From Cupriavidus oxalaticus (GTDB lineage: Bacteria > Pseudomonadota > Gammaproteobacteria > Burkholderiales > Burkholderiaceae), in contig NZ_CP069812.1 in the NCBI RefSeq assembly GCF_016894385.1, positions 3,538,501 through 3,602,500 of the forward strand: a stretch of DNA of 64,000 bases, in the 5' to 3' direction. Under the pieces are notes generated by a model, which ran no database searches, had not been told where the DNA came from, and saw nothing but the letters and a program-made list of their open reading frames with translations. Position numbers and translations under genes: made by a program. Below are positions 19,148-28,716 of the stretch, piece after piece. Each line of letters begins with the position of its first letter. The first letter of the stretch is position 1.

Positions 19148-19197
19148 GCCCCGGCCGAAGCCAGGGCGGTTACCGCGGTGCGGGGCGCTAACGCCCC
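19148..19197 (-). other. Two hairpins in the rpoA-rplQ gap
   Basis: Hairpin one: GCCCCGGC 19148-19155 with GCCAGGGC 19160-19167, which as minus-strand RNA closes a UUCG tetraloop. Hairpin two: GGGGCG 19182-19187 with CGCCCC 19192-19197. Neither has a U-tract, so RNA processing or stability elements are more likely than terminators. Confidence 0.6.
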
Positions 19198-19207
19198 CGC
19201 GCCACAA

Positions 19208-20188
19208 TTACTTTTCCAGACCTGCGGGCGGCCAGTTCTCGAGCTTCATGCCGAGGGTCAGGCCACGCGAGGCGAGGACTTCCTTGATCTCGTTGAGCGA
19301 CTTGCGACCCAGGTTCGGGGTCTTCAGCAGCTCGTTCTCGGTACGCTGGATCAGGTCGCCGATGTAGTAGATGTTCTCGGCCTTCAGGCAGTTGGCCGAA
19401 CGCACCGTCAGCTCCAGGTCGTCGACCGGGCGCAGCAGGATCGGATCGATCTGCGGCGTGCGGCTCGAAGCAGCCTCGGCTGCCGACTCGGTACCTTCCA
19501 GCGCGGCGAACACGGACAACTGGTCGACCAGGATGCGGGCCGACTGGCGGATCGCTTCCTCGGGCGAGATCACGCCGTCGGTTTCGATGTTCATCACCAG
19601 CTTGTCCAGGTCGGTACGCTGCTCCACGCGAGCGGACTCAACGGCGTACGACACGCGGCGCACCGGCGAGAACGAAGCGTCCAGCACGATGCGGCCGATG
19701 ACCTTGCCCGACTCGTCGCCGAACTTGCGCACGTTGCCCGGCACGTAGCCACGGCCTTGCTCGACCTTGATCTGCATGTCCAGCTTGCCGCCGGCCGACA
19801 GATGGGCGATCACGTGGTTCGGGTTGATGATCTCGACGTCGTGCGGCAGCTCGATATCGGCAGCCGTGACAACGCCTTCACCATCCTTGCGCAGCGACAC
19901 CGTGACTTCATCACGGTTGTGCAGCTTGAACACCACGCCCTTCAGGTTGAGCAGCAGGTTGACGACGTCTTCCTGCACGCCGTCGATGGTGGAATACTCG
20001 TGGACCACCCCAGCGATCGTGACTTCGGTCGGGGCATAGCCGACCATCGACGACAGCAGCACGCGACGCAGGGCGTTACCGAGCGTATGGCCGTAGCCGC
20101 GCTCGAACGGCTCCATCACGACTTTGGCGTGATGGTCGCCCAGAGGCTCGACGGCGATGATTTTTGGCTTGAGGAGTGCTGTTTGCAT
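19208..20188 (-). CDS. rpoA: DNA-directed RNA polymerase subunit alpha
   Basis: A 326-residue RNA polymerase alpha subunit. The N-terminal assembly domain contains [19 protein letters not shown], which nucleates the dimer for beta and beta' binding. A linker near residue 240 ([11 protein letters not shown]) leads to the C-terminal domain, which contacts UP elements and activators ([34 protein letters not shown]). Located between rpsD and rplQ as in other proteobacteria. Confidence 0.98.
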   Translation of the reverse strand: MQTALLKPKIIAVEPLGDHHAKVVMEPFERGYGHTLGNALRRVLLSSMVGYAPTEVTIAGVVHEYSTIDGVQEDVVNLLLNLKGVVFKLHNRDEVTVSLRKDGEGVVTAADIELPHDVEIINPNHVIAHLSAGGKLDMQIKVEQGRGYVPGNVRKFGDESGKVIGRIVLDASFSPVRRVSYAVESARVEQRTDLDKLVMNIETDGVISPEEAIRQSARILVDQLSVFAALEGTESAAEAASSRTPQIDPILLRPVDDLELTVRSANCLKAENIYYIGDLIQRTENELLKTPNLGRKSLNEIKEVLASRGLTLGMKLENWPPAGLEK

Positions 20189-20250
20189 TAGGTTGTCCTT
20201 TTCAATACCCTCGGCTCGTTACACCGATAAGGCTGACGTTTGGAACCTGA

Positions 20251-20305
20251 AAATACCCATCGCAACGATGGGCGAAGCCCGACCGCGCGTAGCGCGCGTC
20301 GGGCT
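20251..20305 (-). other. Tandem hairpins in the rpsD-rpoA gap
   Basis: In the 167-bp gap, a GC-rich inverted repeat at about 20276-20305 (AGCCCGAC... / ...GTCGGGCT with GCGCG inner arms) comes first in transcription. A CCCATCG / CGATGGG hairpin (20256-20272) then ends in TATTTTC on the minus strand. The second looks like a weak terminator or attenuator; the pair could tune alpha-subunit output relative to S4. Confidence 0.6.
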
Positions 20306-20355
20306 GGAAGAGAAGCTTTGCGGAGAACGCAAGCGCTGGGCCGTCCGCTCGCGGA

Positions 20356-20979
20356 TTAACGCGAGTACAGTTCGACGATCAGGCTTTCGTTGATGTCACC
20401 CGAGATATCGGCGCGATCCGGAACTTGCTTGAAGGTACCTTCGAACTTCTTGGCATCCACGGCAACCCAGGTCGGGAAGCCCGACTGCTCGGCCAGCGAC
20501 AGCGCTTCGGCGATACGGACCTGCTTCTTCGACTGCTCGCGGATGGTGATGATGTCGCCCGACTTGATCTGGGCCGACGGCACGTTCAGGGTCTGACCGT
20601 TCACCAGGATCGCCTTGTGCGAAACCAGCTGGCGCGCTTCAGCGCGGGTCGAGCCGAAGCCCATGCGGTACACCACGTTGTCCAGGCGCGATTCCAGCAG
20701 TTGCAGCAGGTTTTCGCCGGTGTTGCCCTTGCGGCGGTCGGCTTCGGCGAAGTAGCGGCGGAACTGGCGCTCGAGCACGCCGTAGATGCGCTTGACCTTC
20801 TGCTTTTCGCGCAGCTGGTTGCCGTAGTCCGAGGTGCGTGCACCCGAGGTGCGGCCATGCTGGCCCGGCTTGCTGTCCAGCTTGCACTTGTCGGCCAGCG
20901 AGCGGCGCGAGCTCTTCAGGAACAGGTCGGTGCCTTCACGGCGGGAAAGTTTGGCCTTCGGGCCGGTATAACGTGCCAC
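20356..20979 (-). CDS. rpsD: 30S ribosomal protein uS4
   Basis: A 207-residue primary 16S-binding protein, the known translational repressor of the alpha operon in E. coli. It starts [20 protein letters not shown]; the S4 RNA-binding domain includes [22 protein letters not shown] split over two helices and ends in [10 protein letters not shown]. The N-terminal zinc cysteines of some S4 proteins are absent, so it is the C-minus form. It is separated from rpsK by a 300-bp gap holding a terminator-like hairpin. Confidence 0.98.
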   Translation of the reverse strand: MARYTGPKAKLSRREGTDLFLKSSRRSLADKCKLDSKPGQHGRTSGARTSDYGNQLREKQKVKRIYGVLERQFRRYFAEADRRKGNTGENLLQLLESRLDNVVYRMGFGSTRAEARQLVSHKAILVNGQTLNVPSAQIKSGDIITIREQSKKQVRIAEALSLAEQSGFPTWVAVDAKKFEGTFKQVPDRADISGDINESLIVELYSR

Positions 20980-21279
20980 GTTGTCTTCCTTTGATCGATC
21001 GCGGCGCCTTCTTGACGCGCCGCGAGTCCGTCAACGCAGTGCCTCCCAGAGCCCTGGGAAGACCGTGACGGACGGTGGGCTTATGAAGCGCGCCCTGGCC
21101 GGAGCTGGCCGGGTACGACGCTGAAAGCATTTACAGTGCATCGACACCGGGATGTGCTTTATGCGACATTCCATCGATGCAAAACGAAAACCTGCCGCAT
21201 CAAATGCAGCAGGTCAACGCGCGATACTACCATATCCAAAACCGGCAGGTAAACCCACCGGCCTCGGACACGCCAACGC
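20980..21279 (-). other. rpsK-rpsD intergenic leader
   Basis: 300 bp, long for the interior of this operon. In transcription order it holds a weak CCGGTGGG/CCTGCCGG hairpin just after rpsK, a possible extended -10 (TGGTAGTAT, about 21225-21234), the strong hairpin at 21181-21214, and a GCATCGA/TCGATGC inverted repeat (about 21138-21180). No coding frame there is convincing. Confidence 0.6.
21181..21214 (-). terminator. Terminator-like hairpin inside the alpha operon
   Basis: ACCTGCCGCAT (21190-21200) and ATGCAGCAGGT (21204-21214) form an 11-bp stem with one wobble and a 3-nt loop. On the minus strand it is followed by TTTTCGTTTT. The shape is that of an intrinsic terminator placed between rpsK and rpsD. 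Confidence 0.75.
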
Positions 21280-21678
21280 TTAGATGCGGCGGCGCTTCGG
21301 CGGACGGCAGCCGTTGTGCGGAATCGGCGTGACGTCTTCGATGATCGCGATCTTGATGCCCAGCGCGTTCAGTGCGCGGACAGCCGACTCACGGCCAGGG
21401 CCGGGGCCCTTGATGCGCACTTCCAGGTTCTTGATACCCTGGTCTTGCGCCACGCGGCCGGCGTTCTCGGCAGCGACCTGGGCAGCGAACGGGGTCGACT
21501 TGCGCGAACCCTTGAAGCCCTGGCCACCGGCGGTCGCCCACGACAGGGCATTGCCCTGACGGTCGGTGATCGTGATGATGGTGTTGTTGAACGAGGCGTG
21601 GACGTGCGCAATGCCGTCGGCAACGTTCTTCTTGACCTTCTTACGCGCGCGAGCGGCGTTATTCGGACCTTTTGCCAT
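21280..21678 (-). CDS. rpsK: 30S ribosomal protein uS11
   Basis: A 132-residue platform protein near the 3' end of 16S rRNA and the mRNA exit. The conserved core reads [20 protein letters not shown] and the C-terminus [18 protein letters not shown]. The basic N-terminal stretch (RARKKVKKN) binds rRNA. It follows rpsM by 24 bp. Confidence 0.98.
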
Positions 21679-21702
21679 TAGTTTCTTCCTCTGCCTTCGG
21701 CT

Positions 21703-22068
21703 TTACTTCTTCAGAGCCACGCCGGCCTTGCGCGGACCCTTGCGGGTACGGGCGTTGGTACGGGTACGCTGACCGCGCATGGGCAGGCCCTTGCGGTGAC
21801 GCATGCCACGATAGCAACCAAGGTCCATCAGACGCTTGATGTTCATCGTGGTTTCACGACGCAGGTCACCCTCGACCGTGACCTTGCCCACTTCGTCACG
21901 AAGCTTTTCCAGGTCGGCGTCGGTCAGATCCTTGACCTTCTTGTCAAACGGTACACCGGTGGCCTCGCAAATCTTGCGGGCGCGCGAGCGGCCGATACCG
22001 TAAATGGCGGTCAGGCCGATTTCGGTATGCTTGTGGTTCGGGATGTTAACCCCTGCGATACGTGCCAT
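21703..22068 (-). CDS. rpsM: 30S ribosomal protein uS13
   Basis: A 121-residue head protein forming bridges to the 50S subunit. It begins [14 protein letters not shown] and carries the HhH-like [16 protein letters not shown] and the tRNA/P-site-contacting C-terminal basic tail ([14 protein letters not shown]). First gene of the classical alpha operon, 19 bp after rpmJ, so it is likely reached by spc transcripts. Confidence 0.98.
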
Positions 22069-22087
22069 TCGTCAATCCTCTTTCCGA

Positions 22088-22204
22088 TTAGCCTTGGCGT
22101 TGCTTGTGGCGGGGATCCGACGAGCAGATCACGCGCACGACACCGTTGCGCTTGATGATTTTGCAGTTGCGGCAAATGCGCTTAACAGAAGCCAGCACTT
22201 TCAT
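22088..22204 (-). CDS. rpmJ: 50S ribosomal protein bL36
   Basis: A 38-residue zinc-ribbon protein starting [15 protein letters not shown] and ending in PRHKQRQG. Cys11, Cys14, Cys27 and His33 match the zinc-binding (C-plus) paralogue. Located between infA and rpsM as in other bacteria. Confidence 0.96.
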
Positions 22205-22234
22205 AATTTTCCTCTTCCTTCAATTCCTGTTCGC

Positions 22235-22453
22235 TCACTTCGTCCGGAAGACGATTCGTGCGCGCGACAGATCATATGGGGTCAATTCGACCGTCACCTT
22301 GTCACCCGGAAGGATCCGGATGTAGTGCATTCTCATCTTGCCGGAGATATGGCCCAACACTACATGGCCATTCTCCAGCTTGACTCGGAACGTCGCATTG
22401 GGCAGGTTTTCCAGGACCTCGCCCTGCATCTGGATGACGTCGTCTTTAGCCAT
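22235..22453 (-). CDS. infA: Translation initiation factor IF-1
   Basis: A 72-residue OB-fold protein that occupies the 30S A site during initiation. It matches family length and sequence: [38 protein letters not shown] and [16 protein letters not shown]. Many betaproteobacteria carry a second infA copy elsewhere; this one lies between secY and rpmJ. Confidence 0.96.
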   Translation of the reverse strand: MAKDDVIQMQGEVLENLPNATFRVKLENGHVVLGHISGKMRMHYIRILPGDKVTVELTPYDLSRARIVFRTK

Positions 22454-22476
22454 ACCTAGCCTGTACCGATCCGAAG

Positions 22477-23820
22477 TCAGCGCAAGGTCAGATTGCCCTT
22501 GAAATTCGCCTTCTTCAGCAGCGACTCATACTGCTGCGACATGACATAGGACTGAACCTGGGCCATGAAGTCCATCGTGACGACCACGATGATCAGCAGG
22601 GAGGTTCCGCCGAAATAGAACGGAACGTTCCAGCGCAGCACCAGGAATTCCGGCAACAGGCAGACCAGTGTGATGTAGATCGCACCAGCCAGCGTCAAAC
22701 GCACCAGGATCTTGTCGATATAGCGCGTCGTCTGCTCGCCCGGACGAATGCCCGGAATGAAGGCACCGCTTTTCTTCAGGTTGTCTGCCACTTCACGGCT
22801 GTTGTAGACCAGGGCCGTGTAGAAGAAGCAGAAAAATACAATCGCAGCAGCGTACAGCAGGATGTAGACCGGCTGGCCTGGCGACAGCGTGGCAGCCAGG
22901 TCCTTGATGAACCCACCCACCGAGCCGGTCGCGTCAGACGTAAACCAGCCCGCGATCGTTGCCGGGAACAGGATGATCGACGATGCAAAGATCGGCGGAA
23001 TCACCCCTGCCATGTTCAGCTTCAGCGGCAGGTGCGACGACTGGCCGCCATACACCTTGTTGCCGACCTGACGCTTGGCATAGTTCACCAGGATCTTGCG
23101 CTGGCCACGCTCGACGAACACCACGGCGAAGGTCACCCCGATCACGATCGCCACGATGAAGATCGCCGCGATGATGCTCATGGAACCCGTGCGGACCAGT
23201 TCGAACAGTCCGCCGATCGCGTTGGGCAGGCCCGCCGCGATACCGCCGAAGATGATGATCGAGATGCCGTTGCCCAGACCGCGCTCGGTGATCTGCTCAC
23301 CCAGCCACATCAGGAACATCGTGCCGGTCACCAGCGTGATCACTGCCGTGGCCCGGAACATCAGGCCAGGATCCAGCACCAGCCCGGGCTGCGACTCCAG
23401 CGCCACCGCAATCGACAGCGCCTGGAACGTGGCCAGGACCACGGTGCCGTAACGCGTGTACTGCGTGATCTTGCGCTGCCCTGCCTGCCCTTCCTTCTTC
23501 AGCGCTTCCAGGTGCGGCAGCACGATCGTCAGCAACTGCATGATGATCGACGCCGAGATGTACGGCATGATGCCGAGCGCGAAGACGGTAAAGCGCGACA
23601 GCGCCCCGCCCGAGAACAGGTTGAACATCCCGAGGATGCCACCCGACTGACTCTGGAAAAGCTTCGCAAGCTGCTCCGGATCGATACCGGGCACCGGAAT
23701 ATGAGCGCCGATGCGGTACACGATCAGGGCCAGCACCAGGAACATCAGCCGGCGCTTGAGGTCGCCGTACTTCGCCGTGTTCCTGGCTTGCGCGCTTGCA
23801 TTGGGTTTCGCCGTGGCCAA
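22477..23820 (-). CDS. secY: Preprotein translocase subunit SecY
   Basis: The 447-residue channel subunit of the SecYEG translocon, with ten membrane helices. Recognisable elements are the plug/TM2 region ([16 protein letters not shown]), [15 protein letters not shown], the cytoplasmic loop [14 protein letters not shown] and the tip loop [15 protein letters not shown] that contacts SecA and ribosome. The C-terminus ends in [17 protein letters not shown]. It is part of the spc operon, so membrane-insertion capacity is tied to ribosome synthesis. Confidence 0.98.
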   Translation of the reverse strand: MATAKPNASAQARNTAKYGDLKRRLMFLVLALIVYRIGAHIPVPGIDPEQLAKLFQSQSGGILGMFNLFSGGALSRFTVFALGIMPYISASIIMQLLTIVLPHLEALKKEGQAGQRKITQYTRYGTVVLATFQALSIAVALESQPGLVLDPGLMFRATAVITLVTGTMFLMWLGEQITERGLGNGISIIIFGGIAAGLPNAIGGLFELVRTGSMSIIAAIFIVAIVIGVTFAVVFVERGQRKILVNYAKRQVGNKVYGGQSSHLPLKLNMAGVIPPIFASSIILFPATIAGWFTSDATGSVGGFIKDLAATLSPGQPVYILLYAAAIVFFCFFYTALVYNSREVADNLKKSGAFIPGIRPGEQTTRYIDKILVRLTLAGAIYITLVCLLPEFLVLRWNVPFYFGGTSLLIIVVVTMDFMAQVQSYVMSQQYESLLKKANFKGNLTLR

Positions 23821-23865
23821 ACGATGCTCCGACTGTAACTGCCTATGCTGCGATAAATGCCGTTA

Positions 23866-24300
23866 TCAGGCTGCGATCTGGCCGCCGGCGGCTTCGATCG
23901 CGGCCTTGGCGCCAGCGGTGGCGCCCAGACCCTTGATCGTCACCTTGCGGGTCAGCTCGCCGGCCTTGATGACCTTGGCGCTCTTGACCAGGTCGCTGAC
24001 CAGGCCAGCCTGCTTCAGGACCAGCAGGTCGACTTCGGCCGCTTCCAGGCGCTCGATGTCACGCAGCGTGACTTCGGCGGTGAACGCCTTGGTCAGCGAG
24101 GTGAAGCCGCGCTTCGGCAGGCGACGATACAGCGGCATCTGGCCGCCTTCGAAGCCCACCTTGTGGAAGCCGCCCGAACGCGACTTCTGACCCTTGTGAC
24201 CGCGACCGGCGGTCTTGCCCAGGCCGGAGCCGATACCGCGGCCGACGCGACGCTTGGCGTGCTTCGAACCGGCAGCCGGTTTCAGGTTGTTCAGTTGCAT
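23866..24300 (-). CDS. rplO: 50S ribosomal protein uL15
   Basis: A 144-residue late-assembly 50S protein. The Gly/Arg-rich N-terminal arm ([20 protein letters not shown]) threads into 23S rRNA; the C-terminal globular part ends [16 protein letters not shown] 24300 gives the family start [13 protein letters not shown]; an in-frame ATG at 24312 adds four unlikely residues. Confidence 0.97.
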   Translation of the reverse strand: MQLNNLKPAAGSKHAKRRVGRGIGSGLGKTAGRGHKGQKSRSGGFHKVGFEGGQMPLYRRLPKRGFTSLTKAFTAEVTLRDIERLEAAEVDLLVLKQAGLVSDLVKSAKVIKAGELTRKVTIKGLGATAGAKAAIEAAGGQIAA

Positions 24301-24319
24301 CTTGCTCTCCAAGTCCCGA

Positions 24320-24502
24320 TCAGGCCAGAACCTTGACCAGGTACGAGACCTTGTTGATCATGCCGCGCACGGCGGGCGTGTCCTGCAGCTCCGACACCGA
24401 GTTGATGCGGCGCAGGCCCAGGCCACGCACGGTGGCGCGATGATCCTCGCGCGTGCCGATCAGGCTGCGCACGAGTTGCACTTTTACGGTTTTCTGCGAC
24501 AT
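24320..24502 (-). CDS. rpmD: 50S ribosomal protein uL30
   Basis: A 60-residue 50S protein ([47 protein letters not shown]). ATG 24502 matches family length; an upstream in-frame start would add 14 residues. It lies 10 bp after rpsE. Confidence 0.97.
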
Positions 24503-24512
24503 TGCGTTCACC

Positions 24513-25031
24513 TTAACCCAGGATGTCTTCGACCGACTTGCCACGCTTCGCGGCGATTTCGCCCGGCGTGCTCATCTTCTGAAGGCCGTCCAGCGTGGCG
24601 CGAACCATGTTGTACGGGTTGGTGGAGCCGTGCGACTTGGTCACCACGTTGGTGACACCCATCACTTCGAAGATCGCGCGCATCGGGCCGCCGGCGATCA
24701 CGCCGGTACCTTCCTTGGCGGGCATCATCAGCACCTTGGCGGCGCCGTGCTTGCCAACGACTTCGTGTTGCAGCGTGCCGTTCTTCAGCGAAACCTTGAC
24801 CATCTTGCGACGGGCTTCGTCCATTGCCTTCTGAACGGCAACCGGCACTTCCTTGGCCTTGCCCTTGCCCATGCCGATGCGGCCATCGCCGTCACCGACC
24901 ACGGTCAGCGCAGCGAAACCGAGAATCCGGCCACCCTTCACCACCTTGGTGACACGGTTGACCGAGATCATCTTCTCGCGGAGGCCGTCGTCGCGTTCGT
25001 CCTGTTGGACTTTTGCTTGCATCTTTGCCAT
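24513..25031 (-). CDS. rpsE: 30S ribosomal protein uS5
   Basis: A 172-residue 30S protein important for decoding fidelity and mRNA unwinding. The double-stranded RNA-binding-like N-domain contains [20 protein letters not shown] and [20 protein letters not shown]; the C-domain includes [17 protein letters not shown] and [16 protein letters not shown]. Sequence is normal at the positions known for ram/spectinomycin mutations as far as can be judged by eye. Confidence 0.98.
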
Positions 25032-25052
25032 GACGTATCTCTCTCTATGCGC

Positions 25053-25409
25053 TTAGAACTTCAGGCCGGCTTCGCGGGCGGCGTCTGCCAGGGCCTTCAC
25101 GCGGCCATGGAAACGGAAGCCGGCGCGATCGAACGCGACGGTTTCCACGCCGGCAGCCTTCGCCTTCTCGGCGATGCGCTTGCCAACCACGGTGGCGGCA
25201 GCGGCGGTAGCGCCCTTGCCATCCAGTTCCTTGCGCACTTCCACCTCTGCGGTCGAAGCCGAAGCCAGCACCTTGGTGCCGCACTCCGAGAAGACCTGGG
25301 CGTAAATATGCGAATTCGTACGGAACACGGTCAGACGATTGACTTTCATCTCCGCGATCTTGGCGCGGGTCTGACGTGCACGGCGCAAACGAGCGTCTTT
25401 CTTGTTCAT
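25053..25409 (-). CDS. rplR: 50S ribosomal protein uL18
   Basis: A 118-residue 5S-rRNA-binding protein that forms the central protuberance with uL5. It starts [17 protein letters not shown] and ends in [17 protein letters not shown]. Two ATG codons stand in tandem (25412 and 25409); the second has the better distance to the AAGGGG ribosome-binding site. Confidence 0.97.
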   Translation of the reverse strand: MNKKDARLRRARQTRAKIAEMKVNRLTVFRTNSHIYAQVFSECGTKVLASASTAEVEVRKELDGKGATAAAATVVGKRIAEKAKAAGVETVAFDRAGFRFHGRVKALADAAREAGLKF

Positions 25410-25420
25410 CATTGCACCCC

Positions 25421-25954
25421 TTACTTCTTCTTGGTTTCCTTCAGGATGACGCGCTCGTCGCTGTAACGCACACCCTTGCCCTTGTAGGGCTCGGGCGGAC
25501 GGTACGCGCGGACTTCCGCGGCAACCTGACCGACTTTCTGCTTGTCCGCACCCTTGATCAGGATTTCGGTCTGCGTCGGCGTTTCGGCCTTCACGCCTTC
25601 CGGCATCTCATGGATCACGTCGTGCGAGAAACCAAGCTGGAGCTTCAGCGCAGTGCCTTGCAGCTGGGCACGGTAGCCCACGCCAACAAGGTTCAGCTTG
25701 CGCTCGAAACCGGTGGTCACGCCCTTGACCATGTTCGCCACCAGGGCGCGCATGGTGCCTTGCAGGGCGTTTGCTTCACGCGACTCGTCAGCCGGCGAGA
25801 AGGTCAGCGTGTCGTTCTCGACATTGACCTTGACCAGGCTGTGAATCGGCTGCGACAGCGTACCCAGCGGACCCTTCACAGAGAGCACGCCAGCTGCCAC
25901 GTTCACTTCCGCGCCCTTGGGGAGCGCGATGGGAGCCTTACCTACACGGGACAT
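25421..25954 (-). CDS. rplF: 50S ribosomal protein uL6
   Basis: A 177-residue protein with two repeated RNA-binding domains near the sarcin-ricin/GTPase region. Typical segments: [62 protein letters not shown] (split across two strands) and [17 protein letters not shown]. Confidence 0.98.
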   Translation of the reverse strand: MSRVGKAPIALPKGAEVNVAAGVLSVKGPLGTLSQPIHSLVKVNVENDTLTFSPADESREANALQGTMRALVANMVKGVTTGFERKLNLVGVGYRAQLQGTALKLQLGFSHDVIHEMPEGVKAETPTQTEILIKGADKQKVGQVAAEVRAYRPPEPYKGKGVRYSDERVILKETKKK

Positions 25955-25964
25955 GGTTCTCTCC

Positions 25965-26360
25965 TTAAGCGACGTAGCAGAGAACTTCGCCGCCCACGCC
26001 AGTGGCGCGAGCCTTGCGGTCGGTCATCAGACCCTGCGGGGTCGAGATGATCGCCACACCCAGGCCGTTCATCACTTGCGGGATGTCGCTGCGGCCCTTG
26101 TACACGCGCAGGCCGGGCTTCGAGACGCGCTCGATGCGCTCGATCACCGGACGGCCGGCGTAGTACTTCAGGCCGATGCTCAGTTGTGCCTTGCCGCCAT
26201 CTTCCTGGACGGCGTAATCGTCGATGTAGCCTTCGTCCTTCAGGACCTTGGCGATTGCCACTTTCAGCTTCGACGACGGCATGACAACCGACGCCTTCTG
26301 CACGCCCTGGGCGTTGCGGATGCGCGTCAGCATATCGGCGATAGGATCGCTCATGCTCAT
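25965..26360 (-). CDS. rpsH: 30S ribosomal protein uS8
   Basis: A 131-residue primary 16S binder and, in E. coli, the translational repressor of the spc operon. Family signatures: [36 protein letters not shown] and the C-terminal [20 protein letters not shown]. It precedes rplF by 10 bp. Confidence 0.98.
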   Translation of the reverse strand: MSMSDPIADMLTRIRNAQGVQKASVVMPSSKLKVAIAKVLKDEGYIDDYAVQEDGGKAQLSIGLKYYAGRPVIERIERVSKPGLRVYKGRSDIPQVMNGLGVAIISTPQGLMTDRKARATGVGGEVLCYVA

Positions 26361-26387
26361 ACTGTTTCTCCTGTAGCCTGTGCGTAA

Positions 26388-26693
26388 TTACCAGCTGGCT
26401 TTCGTCAGACCCGGGATTTCGCCCTTGAAGGCGATTTCGCGGATCTTGTTACGCGCCAGGCCAAACTTGCGGAAGGTACCGCGGGGACGACCGGTGATCG
26501 CGCAGCGGTTACGCTGGCGAGTCGGGTTCGCGTTGCGCGGGAGCTGTTGCAGCTCGAGACGCGCCATATAACGCTCTTCTTCCGACTTCTCTTGGTCGTC
26601 GATAATGGCCTTGAGGGCAGCGCGCTTGGGGGCGAACTTCGCCGCCAGCTTGGCGCGCTTCTTCTCACGTTCAATCAGAGCCAGTTTAGCCAC
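26388..26693 (-). CDS. rpsN: 30S ribosomal protein uS14
   Basis: A 101-residue 30S head protein of the long, zinc-independent (C-minus) type: the region [20 protein letters not shown] has a single Cys instead of the CxxC...CxxC of the short form. It starts [17 protein letters not shown] and ends [11 protein letters not shown]. Confidence 0.98.
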   Translation of the reverse strand: MAKLALIEREKKRAKLAAKFAPKRAALKAIIDDQEKSEEERYMARLELQQLPRNANPTRQRNRCAITGRPRGTFRKFGLARNKIREIAFKGEIPGLTKASW

Positions 26694-26702
26694 GGTTACC
26701 CC

Positions 26703-27245
26703 TTAATTGCGGAACGGGAACTTGAACGCACCGAGGAGTGCCTTGGCTTCCTCGTCGTTCTTTGCCGTCGTCGTGATGCTGATGTTCAGACCACGCAGTG
26801 CGTCGATCTTGTCGTACTCGATTTCGGGGAAAATGATCTGCTCTTTCACACCGATGTTGTAGTTGCCACGACCGTCGAACGAACGGCCCGACACACCACG
26901 GAAGTCACGCACGCGCGGCAGGGCCACGGTGACGAAACGATCGAGGAATTCGAACATGCGCTCGCCGCGCAGGGTCACCATCGCACCGATGGGGTAGCCC
27001 TGGCGGATCTTGAAGCCGGCGATGGCCTTCTTGGCCTTCGTCACGACCGGCTTCTGACCGGCGATCTTGGTCAGGTCGCCGACGGCGTTTTCAATGATCT
27101 TCTTGTCATTGATCGCTTCGCCAAGGCCCATGTTCAGGGTGATCTTGGTGATGCGCGGCACTTCCATGACCGACTTGTAGCCGAACTGTTCGATCAGCTT
27201 CGGCACAACCTGTTCTTTGTAAAACTCTTGCAGACGTGCTGCCAT
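26703..27245 (-). CDS. rplE: 50S ribosomal protein uL5
   Basis: A 180-residue 5S-rRNA-binding protein contacting the P-site tRNA elbow. Hallmarks: [52 protein letters not shown] and [18 protein letters not shown] 27245 has AGGAG six bases upstream; a TTG two codons earlier is less likely. Confidence 0.98.
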   Translation of the reverse strand: MAARLQEFYKEQVVPKLIEQFGYKSVMEVPRITKITLNMGLGEAINDKKIIENAVGDLTKIAGQKPVVTKAKKAIAGFKIRQGYPIGAMVTLRGERMFEFLDRFVTVALPRVRDFRGVSGRSFDGRGNYNIGVKEQIIFPEIEYDKIDALRGLNISITTTAKNDEEAKALLGAFKFPFRN

Positions 27246-27270
27246 GCTCAACTCCTAAACGTGCCCAGAA

Positions 27271-27579
27271 TCAAGCTGCCACGACGGCGCCGGTGGTCTT
27301 CAGCACGCGCACGCGCTTGCCGTCTTCCACCTTGATGCCGACGCGCGACGGCTTGCCATTGGCATCCACGAGCGCAACGTTGGAAATATGCAGCGGCATG
27401 ACCTTGTCAACCACGCCACCGGTGGTGCCCAGCATCGGGTTCGGGCGCGCGTGCTTCTTGGCGATGTTCACGCCTTGCACTGCAACCTTGTCACCGAGCA
27501 CAGCCTGCACGGTACCGCGCTTGCCCTTGTCCTTGCCGGTCAGGACGATGACTTCATCGCCTTTGCGAATCTTGTTCAT
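27271..27579 (-). CDS. rplX: 50S ribosomal protein uL24
   Basis: A 102-residue assembly-initiator protein with the KOW motif [20 protein letters not shown], then [20 protein letters not shown]. It binds the 5' domain of 23S rRNA and initiates 50S assembly. Order rplN-rplX-rplE is canonical. Confidence 0.98.
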   Translation of the reverse strand: MNKIRKGDEVIVLTGKDKGKRGTVQAVLGDKVAVQGVNIAKKHARPNPMLGTTGGVVDKVMPLHISNVALVDANGKPSRVGIKVEDGKRVRVLKTTGAVVAA

Positions 27580-27588
27580 GTCGGCTCC

Positions 27589-27957
27589 TTACAGCACTTC
27601 CGGAGCGAGCGACACGATCTTCATGAAGCGCTCGGTACGGAGTTCACGAGTCACCGGCCCGAAGATACGGGTGCCGATCGGCTCGAGCTTGTTGTTCAGC
27701 AGGACGGCGGCATTGCCGTCGAACTTGATCAGCGAACCGTCAGCGCGGCGCACGCCCTTGGCGGTACGCACGACGACGGCGTTGTAGATGTCGCCCTTCT
27801 TCACGCGACCGCGCGGCGCTGCGTCCTTGACGGTCACCTTGATGATGTCGCCAACGCTTGCGTAGCGGCGCTTGGAGCCACCCAGCACCTTGATGCACAG
27901 CACTTCGCGCGCACCAGTGTTATCGGCCACTTCGAGCCGGCTTTCTGTCTGAATCAT
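27589..27957 (-). CDS. rplN: 50S ribosomal protein uL14
   Basis: A 122-residue protein at the subunit interface. It begins [21 protein letters not shown], with [23 protein letters not shown] in two strands and [19 protein letters not shown] at the C-terminus. First gene of the spc operon, with its own promoter about 220 bp upstream. Confidence 0.98.
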
Positions 27958-28174
27958 GGTGTTTGTCTTCCCAACTTAATCCGCCAGGTGCGATAGCGCC
28001 CGTCGGTCAGTCTTGGTCCCGTCGGCTCCGGCCTTGCGCCAGCACCGTCTGGGTTGATCAACTTTGAAGTCGGTAGGAACCCGGCAATCCCGACAGATCG
28101 TCGAGGCCGCCTGGCCCTGGCTCGCTAAACAGGCCCGCCCGGGTGGTACTGCTAAGGCGAACGCAATAAAGCGG

Positions 28175-28208
28175 AAGTCCAGGATTATAGCTACATAATC
28201 CTGGACTT
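28175..28208. repeat. 34-bp perfect inverted repeat over the spc promoter
   Basis: AAGTCCAGGATTAT (28175-28188) and its exact reverse complement (28195-28208) are separated by 6 bp. The element overlaps the -10 hexamer and most of the spacer of the spc promoter. A 12-bp palindrome GACTTGCAAGTC (28204-28215) overlaps its right end and the -35. Confidence 0.9.
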
Positions 28209-28212
28209 GCAA
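28184..28212 (-). promoter_or_regulatory. Predicted sigma-70 promoter of the spc operon
   Basis: On the minus strand, -35 TTGCAA (28207-28212) and -10 TATAAT (28184-28189, perfect consensus) are separated by 17 bp. Transcription would start near 28177, giving a leader of about 220 nt before rplN. The preceding gene rpsQ ends at 28236. Confidence 0.8.
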
Positions 28213-28235
28213 GTCAAGCTAAGAACGTGTTGCTC

Positions 28236-28514
28236 TTAGATGACGCGTGCAGCCTCTACCAGCCGGGAAACCACCCAGGACTTGGTCCGCGACAGCGGAC
28301 GGCCTTCCTGGATTTCGACCTTGTCGCCTTCCTTGTACTGGTTGGCTTCGTCGTGTGCGTGGTACTTCTTGGAACGCAGCACGTACTTGCCGTACAGGGG
28401 ATGCTTGACGCGGTTTTCCACCAAGACCGTAACGGTCTTGTCCATCTTGTCGCTCACGACACGGCCGACCAGGGTGCGGCGAAGCGACTTTTCCGTTTGT
28501 GCAGCTTCAGTCAT
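28236..28514 (-). CDS. rpsQ: 30S ribosomal protein uS17
   Basis: A 92-residue OB-fold 16S-binding protein: [39 protein letters not shown] and [20 protein letters not shown]. Its ATG overlaps the rpmC stop by 4 nt, so translation is coupled. Last gene of the S10 group, followed by the spc promoter region. Confidence 0.98.
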   Translation of the reverse strand: MTEAAQTEKSLRRTLVGRVVSDKMDKTVTVLVENRVKHPLYGKYVLRSKKYHAHDEANQYKEGDKVEIQEGRPLSRTKSWVVSRLVEAARVI

Positions 28515-28705
28515 TTCGCGTTCGCCTTTTCAGTCAGCACGGTTTGCACGCGCGCGATGTCCTTGCGAACCTTCTTCAGCTGGCTGGTGTTCTGCAGCTG
28601 TTGGGTTGCCTTTTGCATGCGCAGGCTAAATTGGGCCTTCAGCAGCTCGGAGAGCTCCTGGTTCAGGCCTGCGGCGTCCTTGCCGCGAAGTTCGGATGCT
28701 TTCAT
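28511..28705 (-). CDS. rpmC: 50S ribosomal protein uL29
   Basis: A 64-residue helical-hairpin protein at the tunnel exit, part of the docking site for SRP and trigger factor. It begins [20 protein letters not shown], with [17 protein letters not shown] and [15 protein letters not shown]. It overlaps rpsQ by 4 nt. Confidence 0.97.
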   Translation of the reverse strand: MKASELRGKDAAGLNQELSELLKAQFSLRMQKATQQLQNTSQLKKVRKDIARVQTVLTEKANAK

Positions 28706-28716
28706 CCCTGCTCTCC

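Noticed and set aside
28204..28215. TTGACT at minus-strand 28211-28216 as the -35 of the spc promoter
   Set aside because: Spacing to TATAAT would be 22 bp; TTGCAA gives the optimal 17 bp.
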